Source: Saprospiraceae bacterium
Lineage (GTDB): Bacteria; Bacteroidota; Bacteroidia; Chitinophagales; Saprospiraceae
Reading direction: 5' to 3'
Assembly: GCA_026129545.1 (NCBI GenBank)
Contig: JAHCHX010000001.1
Span: 309,501 to 373,500, forward strand
DNA: 64,000 nucleotides
The translations under genes were made by a program, and so were the position numbers. A model generated the notes under the pieces. That model saw nothing but the letters and a program-made list of their open reading frames with translations. It was not told where the DNA came from and ran no database searches. Shown here piece by piece: positions 51,994 to 60,592 of this stretch. The stretch's first letter is position 1. Every line of letters begins with the position of its first letter.

Positions 51994-52788
51994 TTATTTC
52001 CACCCGCCATAGGCCAACAATCTCCATTCGGTATTGTCGCCTTGTTGGAATTGAACTTTGTCGTTGTAAATGCGCAAGGTTGTTCCGCGGGAAGCATCGT
52101 ATATCTCGACGTATTCCTCGGTTTCTTCGGTCAATTTGAATTTGAATCTGACAGCGCCGCCGCCATCCAGTTCATTCCAATTCGTGCCGTTTTGGGTGAC
52201 AAAAGAGACTGCGCCGTTATTCGATTGCCATTCCAAATGGTCTTGTTCGGCTTGGCTGGGTTGCTGCTGAAAATTCTGTTGGGCCGCATTCTCTGAGGGG
52301 GCATTTGGAAATGTGGCATCGGTGGATTCGGCGACCGTTTGCTCCTGAAAGTCTTCGGAGGTGTCTCCTCCGCCAAGCGTGGATATCAGCAGCACCACGA
52401 CGAGCAAAGCTCCCCCACCGATGAGGTACCACTTTTTCATATCGCGTGCAGGCGCTTCGGCAGAGCGAGCGACAGCAGGCGCAGCAGCAGGTACAGCGCG
52501 CTGCAAAGGCTCCTTTCGCTTGCTGGCCTCGGCGAGGTATTCGGGTGTCAGTTGTGGCAGCATTTTAAGAATAGCCTCGTTGATTTTGGCGCGTTCCAAA
52601 GCCGCAGTTTGGTTGTCCATCGTGCCGTTGTTGATGGAGCGTTGCAGGTCTTGCATTCTGCCGCGCAACATGACGAGATTGTCAATCACGTCGGCGTTGC
52701 TTTCCTTGACGTATTTGTAGAGTTCGTCGAGCGACCGTTGGGTTTCGCCCTCGGCGATGAGGTCGCGGATTTGGTCAATCAATGTCAT
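51994..52788 (-). CDS. Membrane protein with EAD11-like N-terminal domain
   Basis: 264 residues. The first ~80 residues (DQIRDLIAEGETQRSLDELY, LVMLRGRMQDLQRSINNGTMD, ERAKINEAILKML) closely follow the helical pattern of effector-associated domain 11 (EAD11), a small death-like adaptor domain found on Bacteroidota conflict proteins. An Ala/Pro linker (~98-115) leads to one transmembrane helix (~120-139; WYLIGGGALLVVVLLISTLGG). A C-terminal periplasmic beta domain (~190-264) includes VEIYDASRGTTLRIYNDKV. No effector enzyme is fused, so it would act as a membrane-bound adaptor whose partner carries a matching EAD11 elsewhere. The EAD assignment is by pattern only. Confidence 0.7.
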   Translation of the reverse strand: MTLIDQIRDLIAEGETQRSLDELYKYVKESNADVIDNLVMLRGRMQDLQRSINNGTMDNQTAALERAKINEAILKMLPQLTPEYLAEASKRKEPLQRAVPAAAPAVARSAEAPARDMKKWYLIGGGALLVVVLLISTLGGGDTSEDFQEQTVAESTDATFPNAPSENAAQQNFQQQPSQAEQDHLEWQSNNGAVSFVTQNGTNWNELDGGGAVRFKFKLTEETEEYVEIYDASRGTTLRIYNDKVQFQQGDNTEWRLLAYGGWK

Positions 52789-53157
52789 TTAAATATCGTT
52801 TTGTTTGTTAAACAGTGGGGTAAAAGTAGTAAGATTTTGATGCCGAGTTGTTTTGTGAAATTTTTTATGCCAATGGTGTTTAGGGGAGAATTTGTTTGCG
52901 ACCTCGCGGTGCGTTCAGTCAGGTCGGTGCGATTTGCTTAGACGCGGAGGCAAGCGAAATCTCAACGAGAAAATTGGTTTGATGAACACTGGAAGGTCAC
53001 CAAGATACCTCATCGTCACAATTAACGCTTTCATCTACACACCGCTATCTCCTTGAAAAATAGGGCGTTCCTTTGTGTCGCCGCAACTTGATTGATTGAA
53101 CTATTGCCCGATTTTTTCATTCCAGTTCTTTTTCGCTCGCACAATTTCTATCCCTTG
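52789..53157. other. Divergent intergenic region, nothing clear
   Basis: 369 bp between the EAD-like gene (-) and a receptor gene (+). TTCCTTTG near 53069-53076 is one base from the -7 consensus on the + strand. No gene, repeat or strong hairpin recognised. Confidence 0.4.
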
Positions 53158-55596
53158 ATGTTTTCTCCCCGCTTTTTTATTCTTCTATTGTGCTCCTTGC
53201 CTTCGTTGTTGTGTGCCCAAGTGCAAGAATCGGGAGCGCCCGCCGTTGACAAACACCTCTTGAGAGGTTCCCTTACCGATGTCGAATCGCAACTCCCACT
53301 CGCTTTTGCCACCGTCACGCTTTTTTCCTTGCCCGATAGCGCGGCAGTGACGGGTGCCATCACGGACGATGACGGCATTTTTGAAATGCAGGCCAAACCC
53401 GGCACCTATTTTCTGCGGGCGCAGTTCCTCTCTTATCGCACGAAATATGTTTGGGACATCAATCTCGCGACAGATACTGATTTGGGCACCATATTGCTCT
53501 CTTCGGATGCCAACACCTTGGATGAGGTGATTATTCGGGCCGAAAAAAGCCAGGTACAGTTCGATTTGGACAAGAAGGTGTACAACGTGGGTAAAGACTT
53601 GGTAAACAAGGGCGGCACGGCGGCGGAAGTGCTTGACAATGTGCCGTCGGTGACGGTGGACGTGGAGGGCAACGTGAGTCTGAGAGGTAGCGAAAGCGTG
53701 CGTATCTTGATAGACGGGCGCCCCTCTGGTTTGGTGAGCTTTGGCTCCAATGGATTGCGCAACTTGCCTGCCAACATGATAGACCGCGTGGAGGTGATTA
53801 CCAATCCCTCGGCGCGATATGAAGCCGAAGGGATGGCGGGCATTATCAACATCGTGCTGAAAAAAGAGCAGCAGCGCGGGCTGAACGGCTCGTTCGACCT
53901 CACGGTGGGGCAGCCGGATGAATATGGCGCCACTTTCAACCTGAACTACCGCCGCAACAAGCTCAATCTATTTTCCAACTACGGCATTCGATATCGCAAC
54001 AGCCCGGGTAGCGGCAGCCAGTATCAGGAGTTCTATGCGGACAACACGACATTCATCACTGAACAAACCAGCAGACGAATGCGCGGCGGATTGTCGAATA
54101 GCGCCCGATTTGGGGCCGATTATTATATCACTCCAAAAGACATTTTCACCACTGCGTTCTCGTGGCAGTACAGTGACCAACTGAATACCAACGTCATCGA
54201 GTATCGCGATTATCTCAATAGCCTCAACAACCCGACGGGCATCACGCGCCGCACGGACAACGAAACGGAGACAGAGCCTAATCTGGAATACTCGCTGACT
54301 TACAAAAAGATATTTCAGGGGAAAGGCCACGAACTCACCGCTGATTTCCGCTATCAGGACAACACCGAAACAGAAAAATCGGATTTCAGAGAGGTGTATT
54401 TCAGTCCAGATTGGCAGCCCTCGGGCCGCCCAGACCTGTTGCAACGCTCCTTGAACAAGGAAGGCGAATTCAACCGTGTCCTGCAAGTGGACTATGTGCG
54501 CCCGATGGGAAAGGAAGGAAAATTTGAAGCCGGGGCGCGGGCTGGCCTGCGCGACATTCGCAACGACTTCTTGGTGGAGACCCTCGAAGATGCGACTTGG
54601 CTGCCCCTTCCGGGCTTGAGCAACAACGTGCTTTACGATGAGAACATCTATGCCGTCTATGGGATGATGGGCAACAAAGCCAACAGATTCTCATGGCAAG
54701 GCGGCCTGCGCGTGGAGACATCCGACGTGAAAACCGAGCTGTTGCAAACCAACGAAATAAACGCCCGGCCGCTCTACACCAACTTGTTTCCAAGTGCCCA
54801 CTTGGGCTACGATTTGTTCAACGAAAACACCCTGCAAATCAGCTATAGCCGTCGCATCCGTCGCCCCCATTTCCGTGAGTTGAACCCCTTCACCACCTTC
54901 AGCGATGCCCGCAACTATTGGGGCGGCAATCCAAACTTGGAGCCTGAATACACCGATGCCTACGAAATCGGGCACCTCAAACGCTGGGAAAAAGGCTCGC
55001 TCAACTCGTCAGTCTATTATCGCTTCACGACCAACGTGATAGAGCGGATTCGTACCCAACTTTCCGACACCTCCGCCATCACTCGGCCCTTCAACCTGTC
55101 GCAACGCAATGACTTTGGCCTTGAGTTCACTGGCTCTTATGAGCCGTTTCGGATTTGGAAACTCAACGGCAACCTCAACTTTTTTCGCTCCATCACCGAT
55201 GGCGAACTGGAGGGCCAGCAGTTCAATGCCGACACCTACACATGGTTTGGGCGACTGAACTCGCGCCTGACCATCTTGAAAAAAATTGACCTTCAAACCA
55301 CCTTCAACTATCGCGCGCCGCGCCAAACGACGCAAGGCCGCGCCAAAGCACTTTATCACCTCGACCTCGGCGCGAGCATGGATTTTCTGAACAACAACGG
55401 CACGCTCACGCTCAGTGTCCGGGACTTGTTCAACACCCGTCGCTGGCGCGGCATCACCTCCGGCGCTGATTTCTATACCGAAAATGATTTTCAATGGCGT
55501 GCCAGACAGGTGAATCTTACTTTCAGCTACCGCCTCAACAAGGCAAAAGAACGCGCCAAAGAACGCGAGCACGACGGCGGCGGCGGAGAGTATTGA
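53158..55596 (+). CDS. Outer-membrane beta-barrel receptor (TonB-dependent receptor-like, OMP_b-brl_3 type)
   Basis: About 812 residues from the ATG at 53158, which opens a signal peptide ending LLCAQ; the longer frame begins with TTG at 53092 and lacks signal character. A carboxypeptidase-regulatory-like domain (~33-115) precedes a plug region (~130-230; VEVITNPSARYEAEGMAGIINIVLKKE), then a barrel with many aromatic strands. The plug ends with VLKKE as in the outer-membrane beta-barrel family PF14905, a TonB-receptor relative in Bacteroidota. The tail is Lys/Arg/Glu-rich and Gly-rich rather than a classic terminal Phe strand. Substrate unknown. Similar gene follows. Confidence 0.88.
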   Translation: MFSPRFFILLLCSLPSLLCAQVQESGAPAVDKHLLRGSLTDVESQLPLAFATVTLFSLPDSAAVTGAITDDDGIFEMQAKPGTYFLRAQFLSYRTKYVWDINLATDTDLGTILLSSDANTLDEVIIRAEKSQVQFDLDKKVYNVGKDLVNKGGTAAEVLDNVPSVTVDVEGNVSLRGSESVRILIDGRPSGLVSFGSNGLRNLPANMIDRVEVITNPSARYEAEGMAGIINIVLKKEQQRGLNGSFDLTVGQPDEYGATFNLNYRRNKLNLFSNYGIRYRNSPGSGSQYQEFYADNTTFITEQTSRRMRGGLSNSARFGADYYITPKDIFTTAFSWQYSDQLNTNVIEYRDYLNSLNNPTGITRRTDNETETEPNLEYSLTYKKIFQGKGHELTADFRYQDNTETEKSDFREVYFSPDWQPSGRPDLLQRSLNKEGEFNRVLQVDYVRPMGKEGKFEAGARAGLRDIRNDFLVETLEDATWLPLPGLSNNVLYDENIYAVYGMMGNKANRFSWQGGLRVETSDVKTELLQTNEINARPLYTNLFPSAHLGYDLFNENTLQISYSRRIRRPHFRELNPFTTFSDARNYWGGNPNLEPEYTDAYEIGHLKRWEKGSLNSSVYYRFTTNVIERIRTQLSDTSAITRPFNLSQRNDFGLEFTGSYEPFRIWKLNGNLNFFRSITDGELEGQQFNADTYTWFGRLNSRLTILKKIDLQTTFNYRAPRQTTQGRAKALYHLDLGASMDFLNNNGTLTLSVRDLFNTRRWRGITSGADFYTENDFQWRARQVNLTFSYRLNKAKERAKEREHDGGGGEY

Positions 55597-55617
55597 AACA
55601 TAAAAAAAACACACAAG

Positions 55618-55727
55618 ACACTGCCACACCAAGAAGTTGGCCGGCACAAAAACTACTCAAACGAGGGATTCTTCCCAAACAAAGAATGTTGGCCGCAAGG
55701 CTTCGTGGTGTTGGCAGTGTTTTTTTA
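55618..55727 (+). terminator. Long terminator hairpin
   Basis: Arms 55618-55636 and 55701-55720 pair over ~19 bp with one bulge and one mismatch; a T-run (TTTTTTT) follows at 55720-55726. It lies 21 bp past the stop of the receptor gene at 55596. The ~64-nt loop carries no obvious gene. Confidence 0.75.
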
Positions 55728-55826
55728 AAAAATAATGCGAAAACTTAGGTAGAGGATGGAAGGTTGTTAGCTCTCTAACCAAGTTTTTCACCAAAAAAAT
55801 AAATCCATACTGCTTCTCAGCACACC

Positions 55827-58430
55827 ATGACACCCAAACATTTTCTTTCGTTGGCGTTGCTTGCCCTTTTGCCCCTCACGTTGGCGGCCCAGATACCACA
55901 AATGCCTCAAGGCGGTCGTCCCGGTGGCGGCGGCCAATTCAACGCCGCACAGTTCAACATAGGCCGTTTCTATGGCAAAGTGTTGGACGAAAACAAAAAA
56001 CCATTAGCCTACGCCTCCGTGCAATTGTTGGGGATGCGTTTCGACACCGTGAGCCGAAAAATGGAAGAGGCGATACTCGCGGGCCAATTGACAAGGGAAA
56101 ACGGCGAGTTCAGTCTGGAAAACCTCCCGATTCGCGGTCAGTTTACCCTAAAAATCAACTACATGGGCTACGCCACCTACGAGCAGAAAATAGCCTTCGA
56201 CGTGAAGATGCCTACCGGCAATGGTGGAGGGTTCGCCAGCGCGGCGGCATCGGTGGACAAAGACCTCGGCAATATCATCTTGCAAACCTCGTCGCAGGTG
56301 CTGAAAGAAGTCACCGTCAGCGCGGAGGCATCACAATTCACCCTCGCGCTCGACAAAAAAGTATATCGCCCCGACAAGGATGGCGTGGCGGCGGGCGGCA
56401 CTGCCGAAGATGTGCTGAAAAACATCCCCTCGCTCAATGTGGACCTCGACGGCAATCTTACCTTGCGCAACGCCGCGCCACAGCTTTTTGTGGATGGCCG
56501 GCCCACGCCGCTCACCATTGACCAAATTCCGGCAGATGCCATCGAGACCATCGAGGTAATCACCAACCCCTCGGCCAAATACGACGCTTCGGGCGGCAAC
56601 GCCGGCATCGTCAATATCGTGCTGAAAAAAGAGCGCCGCATCGGATACAACGGCAACTTGCGTGCGGGACTCGATATGCGCGGACGTGTCAATCTCGGCG
56701 GCGATATCAATGCACGCGAAGGCAAATTCAACGCGTTCATAGGGGCCAACCTCAACCAGCGCCGCTCGTTGAGCTCCGGCGCCACCGCTCGCCAGAATTT
56801 GTTTGGCAACCCCCTCACCGATGTGTTTCAAGCCAACAACACGGAGAACACAGGCTACTTCGGCATGTTGCGCGGCGGCGTGGACTGGTTCATCAATAAT
56901 CGCAACACCTTCACCGTCAGCGCCACCTTGAACCGGGGAGAGTTCAATTCCTTCGACGACCAAACTATTCGCACCGACACGATTTATGACTCCTATTTCG
57001 TGAGCACGCAGGCGCTGCGCGAAACGGACAACAAGCGCAACTTCCGCAACCTCGGCTCACAGGCGCTCTACAAGTATCTTTTCCCAAAATCGGGCAAGGA
57101 GTGGACCGCCGACGTGAACTTCAACCGCAGCAAATCGGGCAGCGCGGGCCAGTTCCTGACGAGCTTTCTCGACTTCGTCCCCCCCTTGACGGCGCGGCAG
57201 AGCCAGACCATTGATGGCTCCAACGAGTTCTTCACGGCACAAACAGATTTTACCGACCCGCTCAACGACAAAATGAAAATAGAGGCAGGCGCACGGGCCG
57301 CGATTCGCAACTTCCGCTCCAACAACAAGACTTTCCGGGAAGAGGTGCAAGTGCCGGGCTTTGCCGACAACTACAAATTCAACGACCAAGTGTATGCGGC
57401 CTACACCAATTTTGCCCACTCCTTCCCCAAATGGGGCTATCAAGTGGGGCTGCGTGCGGAGAGCTCGGTCTATACAGGCACCTTGATTGACCTAGACACC
57501 TCGTTCACCAACGAGTACCCGTTGAGCCTGTTTCCCAGCGTGTTTGTGACCTACAAACTCAACGACCAAGACAATTTGCAGTTGAATTATTCGCGCCGCA
57601 TCAATCGGCCCAACTTTTTCCAGCTGATTCCATTCCCCGACTTTTCGGACTCGCTGCAAATCTCGCTTGGCAACCCTGCGCTCAGGCCGGAGTTCACCAA
57701 CTCGCTCGAAATGTCGTATCAAAAGGTCTTTTCCAAAGGCCACAACCTGCTGACATCCATCTATTACAAGCGTTCCAACGACCTCATCACGCGCTACCAA
57801 TACACTGACTTTAGTCAAGAATTGCAACGCGAGGTGGTCGTCTCCTCCTTTGCCAATTCCAATTCGAGCACCGCCTACGGACTTGAGTTTACGTTGAAAA
57901 ACACACTGGGAAAAAGGCTGGAACTGACCTCCAACTGGAATTTTTACAATGCCATCATTGATGCGAGCAACGTGGAGGCCAACCTGAAAAACGAGCAGTT
58001 CACATGGTTTGTCAAGGAGAATCTCAACATCAAACTGCCTGAAAACTTCACCGTGCAATTTTCCGGCTCCTACCAAAGCCGCACCGCGCTCACGGTAGGC
58101 GGCGGCGGCAGGGGCTTCGGCGGCTGGATGGGTGGCCCCACCAACACGGCGCAGGGCTACTCCATACCCGTTTGGTTCGTTGATTTCTCCGTGCGCAAAG
58201 ACCTCTGGAACCGCAAGGCGACGCTTACGCTCAACGTGCAAGACATATTCCGCTCGCGCAAGCAAGGCACCTTCACCGAGTCGGACCTTTTCATTCAGGA
58301 CACATGGCGTCGCCGCGACCCGCAATTGGCGCGGCTGAACTTTTCCTATCGTTTTGGCAAATTCGACACCTCGCTATTCCGCAGAAAAAACACCCGCATC
58401 GAGATGGATGGCATGGATGCGGGATTCTAA
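55827..58430 (+). CDS. Outer-membrane beta-barrel receptor (PF14905-like), second copy
   Basis: 867 residues. Signal peptide ends LAAQ (~21), then a Gly/Gln-rich linker (PQMPQGGRPGGGG). Carboxypeptidase-like domain (~48-145), plug (~155-265; VDGRPTPLTIDQIPADAIETIEVITNPSAKYDASGGNAGIVNIVLKKE), barrel to the end. The plug motif NPSAKYDASGGNAGIVNIVLKKE matches that of the preceding receptor, so the two are paralogues 230 bp apart, separated by a terminator. Probably an outer-membrane transporter or surface barrel. It meets the next gene head-on (34 bp). Confidence 0.9.
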   Translation: MTPKHFLSLALLALLPLTLAAQIPQMPQGGRPGGGGQFNAAQFNIGRFYGKVLDENKKPLAYASVQLLGMRFDTVSRKMEEAILAGQLTRENGEFSLENLPIRGQFTLKINYMGYATYEQKIAFDVKMPTGNGGGFASAAASVDKDLGNIILQTSSQVLKEVTVSAEASQFTLALDKKVYRPDKDGVAAGGTAEDVLKNIPSLNVDLDGNLTLRNAAPQLFVDGRPTPLTIDQIPADAIETIEVITNPSAKYDASGGNAGIVNIVLKKERRIGYNGNLRAGLDMRGRVNLGGDINAREGKFNAFIGANLNQRRSLSSGATARQNLFGNPLTDVFQANNTENTGYFGMLRGGVDWFINNRNTFTVSATLNRGEFNSFDDQTIRTDTIYDSYFVSTQALRETDNKRNFRNLGSQALYKYLFPKSGKEWTADVNFNRSKSGSAGQFLTSFLDFVPPLTARQSQTIDGSNEFFTAQTDFTDPLNDKMKIEAGARAAIRNFRSNNKTFREEVQVPGFADNYKFNDQVYAAYTNFAHSFPKWGYQVGLRAESSVYTGTLIDLDTSFTNEYPLSLFPSVFVTYKLNDQDNLQLNYSRRINRPNFFQLIPFPDFSDSLQISLGNPALRPEFTNSLEMSYQKVFSKGHNLLTSIYYKRSNDLITRYQYTDFSQELQREVVVSSFANSNSSTAYGLEFTLKNTLGKRLELTSNWNFYNAIIDASNVEANLKNEQFTWFVKENLNIKLPENFTVQFSGSYQSRTALTVGGGGRGFGGWMGGPTNTAQGYSIPVWFVDFSVRKDLWNRKATLTLNVQDIFRSRKQGTFTESDLFIQDTWRRRDPQLARLNFSYRFGKFDTSLFRRKNTRIEMDGMDAGF

Positions 58431-58453
58431 AAAGCAGGTGCAACAGTTTGAAA

Positions 58454-58511
58454 CGCGCCGCGCTCACTGCGTCTGTGCCAACAGCGCCTCACCAGCTGTG
58501 AGCGCGGCGCG
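58454..58511. terminator. Perfect 14-bp GC-rich inverted repeat overlapping the lipoprotein gene's 3' end
   Basis: Arms 58454-58467 and 58498-58511 are perfect complements. The right arm and the loop are coding for the last ~15 residues of the lipoprotein, whose stop (58464) lies in the left arm. It may end both converging transcripts. Confidence 0.6.
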
Positions 58512-58871
58512 AATGTCGTCGCGGTTTTTTTCAATCTTCGACTTCTGCTCTTGCAGATATTGGATGGCCTCGGCGGGAGGTTTCCCTTTGGGGTCGCGGT
58601 AGGCGCTCATCCAAGCAGTCATGTCGTCGTCCGCTTTTTCTATGGCCACCAACGTGGAGGTGAACACTTGCGACTGTTCGGGGGTCATGGTGGCGCTAAT
58701 CATAAAGTCTTTTAGTTTTCGGCTCACCCGGTTCATGCGGGCGAGGTCTTTCATAGCCTCGTCGTGAACGTCCATGGTTTCTTTTTTCAGGGTTTCGATT
58801 TGCGTTTTGCTGCTGTCTTTGCAAGCAGCGGAGCAAAGCAGAAATGCGGCAAGGCTAATAATGTACTTCAT
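58464..58871 (-). CDS. Small lipoprotein of the flavobacterial 'viral A-type inclusion protein' kind
   Basis: 135 residues from the ATG at 58871, which opens a lipoprotein signal ending LLCSAAC (Cys17); the longer frame to 59015 has no signal. The mature part is helical, with the pattern ETMDVHDEAMKDLARMNRVSRKL, a middle TMTPEQSQVFTSTLVAIEKADDDMTAWM and a Glu/Lys-rich end. This matches small periplasmic lipoproteins often misnamed 'viral A-type inclusion protein' in Bacteroidota genomes. Function unknown. CAAAGGTA (58891-58898; TACCTTTG, minus) is a likely -7 element with a short leader. Confidence 0.75.
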   Translation of the reverse strand: MKYIISLAAFLLCSAACKDSSKTQIETLKKETMDVHDEAMKDLARMNRVSRKLKDFMISATMTPEQSQVFTSTLVAIEKADDDMTAWMSAYRDPKGKPPAEAIQYLQEQKSKIEKNRDDIRAALTAGEALLAQTQ

Positions 58872-59101
58872 CGTTTGTCCAATTTTGGCACAAAGGTATG
58901 TCAAAACAGAGTGGCGGATTTTTAAACTCATCGTTAACGCACCGCTTTCCACTGCCCAAGAAGCGTTATTTCGAGACCCAAAAGAAAAATAGCGCAACAC
59001 CCCCGCACGAATCATCTAGTTCTTTCCGAAAAAGACGAATTTCGCGGCCAACAACCAATCGCTACTTTATCCGCCCCGCTTGACCCTCAAACCTTCAAAC
59101 T

Positions 59102-59144
59102 CCGTCCGCTCCGCTTGGCCGGACAAACCCTCAAACCCTCAAAC
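59102..59144 (+). repeat. Leader element shared with the 38.7-kb membrane-protein gene
   Basis: Nearly the same ~43 bp as 38737-38780, ending 6 bp before the purB ATG. Just upstream (59071-59100) is a partial, degenerate copy (CCGCTTGACCCTCAAACC...), so the element may have duplicated in place. Confidence 0.8.
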
Positions 59145-59150
59145 CCATCC

Positions 59151-60485
59151 ATGCTGACCGCTATTTCTCCCATTGATGGCCGCTATGCCACCCAGACGAA
59201 GGAACTTGCCGACTATTTCAGCGAGTATGCCCTGATTCGTTATCGTGTTTTTGTTGAAATACAGTACTTCATCGCGTTGTGCCAATATGGGCTGCCGCAG
59301 CTAGCAAGTTTCGAGGACAGCAAAATAGACGACCTGAACGGTATTTTTGAGAACTTCAGCCTCGCCGATGCTGAGCAAATCAAAGCTATCGAGCGCACCA
59401 CCAACCACGACGTGAAAGCCGTCGAGTATTTTCTCAAAGAACGGTTCGACGGGCTTGAGCTCGCTCACTTGCGTGAATTTGTCCATTTCGGCCTCACCTC
59501 GCAGGACATCAACAACACGGCGACCCCGCTGCTTTTCAAAAACGCCTTGCAGGATGTCTATTATCCGCTATTGCAGCGCCTGCGCGACCACATCGAGCAG
59601 CTCGCGCAGGATTGGGCACGGGTGCCGATGCTGGCCCGCACCCACGGCCAGCCCGCTTCCCCCACACTGTTGGGCAAAGAGTTCGGGGTGTTTGTGGAGC
59701 GCCTCGATGTGCAGTTGGGATTGATGCAACAAATCCCGCATCGCGCCAAGTTCGGCGGCGCGACGGGCAATTTCAACGCGCATTACGCGGCCTATCCAGA
59801 CTATAACTGGCAGCAGTTCGGCGACGACTTCGTCCGCGAGTTCCTCGGGTTGCAGCGCTCGCAATTCACCACCCAAATCGAGCACTACGACTGTTTTGCC
59901 GCGCAATGTCAGGCATTGGGACGCATCAACACCATCCTGCTCGATTTTTGCCGCGACGTGTGGACGTACGTTTCCATGGAGTATTTTCGGCAAAAAACAG
60001 TGGCTGGCGAGGTCGGCTCATCGGCCATGCCGCACAAGGTCAACCCAATTGATTTTGAAAATGCGGAGGGCAATCTCGGCTTGGCCAATGCGCTTTTTCA
60101 GCATCTCGCCGAAAAACTGCCCATCAGCCGCCTGCAACGCGACCTCACGGACTCCACCGTGCTTCGCAACATCGGCGTGCCGATGGGGCACACGCTTATC
60201 GCCTTCAAATCCATCCTCAAAGGTCTGGGCAAGCTCATGCTCAACGAGGGGCAGCTCTACGACGACCTCGAAGACAATTGGATGGTGGTGGCCGAGGGCA
60301 TTCAGGTCATTCTGCGGCGCGAAGGCTACCCACAGCCCTACGAGGCGCTCAAGGCGCTCACGCGCGGTCGCTCGCTCGTGACGCGGGAAATGCTTCACGA
60401 ATTCATTGATACACTGGAAATCAGCGAAGAGGTGAAGGGCGAGTTGAAACAGCTCACACCGCACAACTATGTGGGGGGGATGTGA
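59151..60485 (+). CDS. purB: Adenylosuccinate lyase
   Basis: 444 residues from the ATG at 59151, which gives the conserved start MLTAISPIDGRY; the longer frame would begin inside the shared leader element. The fumarase/aspartase-superfamily signature SSAMPHKVNPIDFENAEG (290-307, with the flexible catalytic Ser loop) and the THGQPASPT motif (164-172, catalytic His165) are intact. It catalyses two fumarate-releasing steps: SAICAR to AICAR and adenylosuccinate to AMP in purine synthesis. Cytoplasmic homotetramer. Length is typical of the long purB form. No purine genes are adjacent, as is common in this phylum. Confidence 0.97.
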   Translation: MLTAISPIDGRYATQTKELADYFSEYALIRYRVFVEIQYFIALCQYGLPQLASFEDSKIDDLNGIFENFSLADAEQIKAIERTTNHDVKAVEYFLKERFDGLELAHLREFVHFGLTSQDINNTATPLLFKNALQDVYYPLLQRLRDHIEQLAQDWARVPMLARTHGQPASPTLLGKEFGVFVERLDVQLGLMQQIPHRAKFGGATGNFNAHYAAYPDYNWQQFGDDFVREFLGLQRSQFTTQIEHYDCFAAQCQALGRINTILLDFCRDVWTYVSMEYFRQKTVAGEVGSSAMPHKVNPIDFENAEGNLGLANALFQHLAEKLPISRLQRDLTDSTVLRNIGVPMGHTLIAFKSILKGLGKLMLNEGQLYDDLEDNWMVVAEGIQVILRREGYPQPYEALKALTRGRSLVTREMLHEFIDTLEISEEVKGELKQLTPHNYVGGM

Positions 60486-60522
60486 TGATATGGAAACCTT
60501 CAGAGAGATGTCGCATCATTGG

Positions 60523-60575
60523 GTGGAGGGTAGAAAGGGAAAGTTTTCTGAAAACTTTCCCTTTCTACCCTCCAC
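60523..60575. terminator. Perfect 26-bp palindrome between convergent genes
   Basis: Arms 60523-60548 and 60550-60575 are perfect reverse complements around a single base. It lies between purB (ends 60485) and the leftward T9SS gene (ends 60593), 37 and 17 bp from their stops. No U-run follows on either side, but the stem is very stable and probably ends or protects both transcripts. Confidence 0.7.
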
Positions 60576-60592
60576 TCTCCACTTGCCTATAA

